64,000 nt of DNA, from NCBI GenBank assembly GCA_016928435.1, contig JAFGKT010000048.1:62001-126000 (forward strand), read 5' to 3'. A program made the position numbers and the translations under genes. The first letter of the stretch is position 1. Each line of letters begins with the position of its first letter. Positions 62,831 to 64,000 of the stretch are shown in pieces. The DNA is from Sedimentisphaerales bacterium. GTDB lineage: Bacteria; Planctomycetota; Phycisphaerae; Sedimentisphaerales; SM23-30. The notes beneath the pieces were generated by a model that searched no databases, was not told the origin of the DNA, and was given only the letters and a program-made list of their open reading frames with translations.

Positions 62831-63793
62831 GTGAACCAACCAACCGACCCCAATTTTCGATCTCTGGCTATCATCACACAACAGCCTGACAGCGGCTGGC
62901 ATGGCGTTATTGATCCTGCGCATAAACCAGGCTTCGTTATCGATCTCGATAAAGCTCAATGTCGTTCGGACCGGCCGCACCCCGCCAATTTGCCCGGCTG
63001 GCTCAAATGGTTAACACAGAATCAGGTTCAGCAGATCGATCTTTACCAACCCGACGGCCGAGGCTTGGCGATTGTCAGCGCGGCGGCTATCAAGCAGCTC
63101 AATATTGTCGTGCATCTGACCGGCTACGCTAACTCGCGTACACTTGCTGTTATTAAGCAAATCGCAGGTCAAGTCACTCATGTTGTCTGCCCCGCCGACT
63201 TCGTCGCCCAACAAATGCGCCGAATAAATATCGACCGTCGTAAAATCATAATCACTCCGCCCGACATCTCTGCCCTATCAGAACCCACCATCGCCAAATC
63301 CGAGCTTATCGCCTCGATCGCTCACTCGTCACCTGCCGACGTTACAGCCACGACCGATCAATACCAATACATCCTCGCTTTGGGCACCTGTGACAACACC
63401 CAAGCTCTTCATCATGCTGTGTTCACCACGGTCATGCTTTACCATGCATTGACCCACGTGAAGCTCATCATCAATAGTCCTTGTTCTTCCCAGCAGCGTG
63501 ATTTACTTAACAGTTGGCAGCAGTCATGGCTTGCGCCAAATATCGTTCATATCGATACCGACTGCGCGAATTGGACCAACTGGCTCAATGCTGTGGATTG
63601 TCTTTTAGCTCCGCCCCATCATCTCCGCGAACTCACCCGCCTACTATATGCACAACAAAGCCCCATCCCCATCATCGCCTCGGGCGTCTCAGCCAAGCTG
63701 CTTGCTTCAACCGCCAACAGCATAATCGCATCCGGCAATGAACCCCAAGAATATGCCCAGGCTATTCTGCAAACGCTCGCTCTCCACAGCTAG
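62831..63793 (+). CDS. Glycosyltransferase-like protein (degenerate GT-B)
   Basis: A 320-residue protein from a GTG at 62831. The middle part, VTHVVCPADFVAQQMRRINI and RRKIIITPPDIS, and the C-terminal NIVHIDTDCANWTNWLNAVDC and PIPIIASGVSAKLL follow the order of a family 4 glycosyltransferase. The usual Glu-rich donor motif is weak (ppHHLRELTRLLYAQQ). It may be a divergent or inactive enzyme. It is the last gene of the DUF2752/lipoprotein group. Confidence 0.5.
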   Translation: MNQPTDPNFRSLAIITQQPDSGWHGVIDPAHKPGFVIDLDKAQCRSDRPHPANLPGWLKWLTQNQVQQIDLYQPDGRGLAIVSAAAIKQLNIVVHLTGYANSRTLAVIKQIAGQVTHVVCPADFVAQQMRRINIDRRKIIITPPDISALSEPTIAKSELIASIAHSSPADVTATTDQYQYILALGTCDNTQALHHAVFTTVMLYHALTHVKLIINSPCSSQQRDLLNSWQQSWLAPNIVHIDTDCANWTNWLNAVDCLLAPPHHLRELTRLLYAQQSPIPIIASGVSAKLLASTANSIIASGNEPQEYAQAILQTLALHS

Positions 63794-63875
63794 ACCGTAA
63801 GCGTTCATATTAAAGAGAAGCGGCGGATTGCCGTGGATAGATTGAGCAAAGGAGAATTGGACTTGGTTGGTATTC

Positions 63876-64000
63876 GACCACCCTTTAGCTGCGCGAAAGG
63901 GTGCCACCCGGCAGTCAGTGAGGTTTTACCCGCGAAAAACGCGAAACATGCGAAAGAGAACCACGTAATGGATACTAATGGGCACAAATATAAGATTAGT
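63876..64000. repeat. Family B copy followed by inverted family D unit
   Basis: CACCCTTTAGCTGCGCG and AAAGGGTGCCACCCGG (63879-63910) form a perfect 8-bp stem. From 63921 the minus strand reads ACTAATCTTATATTTGTGC, CCATTACGTGGTTCTC and TTTCGCGTTTTTCGCGG, that is, a family D unit in the opposite orientation to those at 49 and 57 kb. It runs to the window edge. Confidence 0.75.

Noticed and set aside
1-64000. tRNA, rRNA, tmRNA, RNase P RNA or SRP RNA genes
   Set aside because: Looked for T-loop (GGTTCGA-type) and other signature strings by eye; none found. A covariance search would be decisive.

Overview
The window looks like a chromosomal segment of an anaerobic or microaerophilic member of the Planctomycetota, most likely a Phycisphaerae-type lineage. 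Three PEP-CTERM surface proteins, a TIGR03790 protein with dockerin-like EF-hand repeats and a DUF1571 protein point to that phylum. A rubrerythrin, ferritin-like, flavodiiron and rubredoxin set and Rnf-like genes point to anaerobic life. The phylum call is inferred from gene content; no rRNA or tRNA gene was found. Genes often start with GTG or TTG behind good Shine-Dalgarno sequences (AAGGA, GGAGG).

Region by region. 0-8.2 kb: a long minus-strand run queC-queE-aminotransferase IV-NIF3-parvulin lipoprotein-rnfC-rnfD-scpB, with queF divergent (queuosine precursor synthesis). 8.7-15.3 kb: mnmE, yidC and a phosphoesterase read left and dnaA reads right, resembling a reduced form of the usual origin-proximal cluster. 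A well-formed promoter and a 370-nt structured leader precede dnaA. 15.6-18.6 kb: an oxygen/peroxide detoxification cluster with a palindromic operator candidate. 18.7-28.4 kb: envelope and surface genes (CsgG-like lipoprotein, CBM9-like protein, L,D-transpeptidase, PEP-CTERM proteins, TIGR03790 protein) plus a folate cyclo-ligase and rarA. 28.9-37.7 kb: glmS, small lipoprotein, a degenerate tyrosine-kinase-like membrane protein, UbiA and VanZ membrane proteins, an MGMT-like protein, an orphan ParA and a lysine-rich histone-like protein. 39-47.6 kb: a plus-strand block with a DEAD-box helicase, then one probable operon of DUF502, ribosome hibernation factor, PtsN, HPr, enzyme I, TIGR03936 protein and RNase E/G, closed by a strong terminator. 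48-56 kb: glycosyltransferase, plsC-cmk, DUF1571, mutS2, aldo/keto reductase and methyltransferase. 56-60.7 kb: an accessory islet (unknown protein, repeat array, RhuM) beside a cation-chloride-cotransporter-like gene whose 3' end has decayed. 60.8-63.8 kb: DUF2752 membrane protein, two paralogous lipoproteins and a glycosyltransferase-like protein.

The most striking non-coding content is a set of dispersed intergenic repeats. One family (A) is a hairpin followed by a conserved tail (GCGGTTCCCTGACCAATCG). Its stem sequence differs between copies but stays self-complementary, which indicates selection or copying that preserves the hairpin. Other modules (B, C and a family D built of short internally repeated phrases such as TTCGCG, ATTCGTG, TGTTAATC and TGCGAAATC) fill nearly every long intergenic gap from 47 kb on. 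In one place an A copy supplies a gene's stop codon. No transposase, CRISPR array or tRNA was found. All homology statements rest on recognition from sequence, not on searches.
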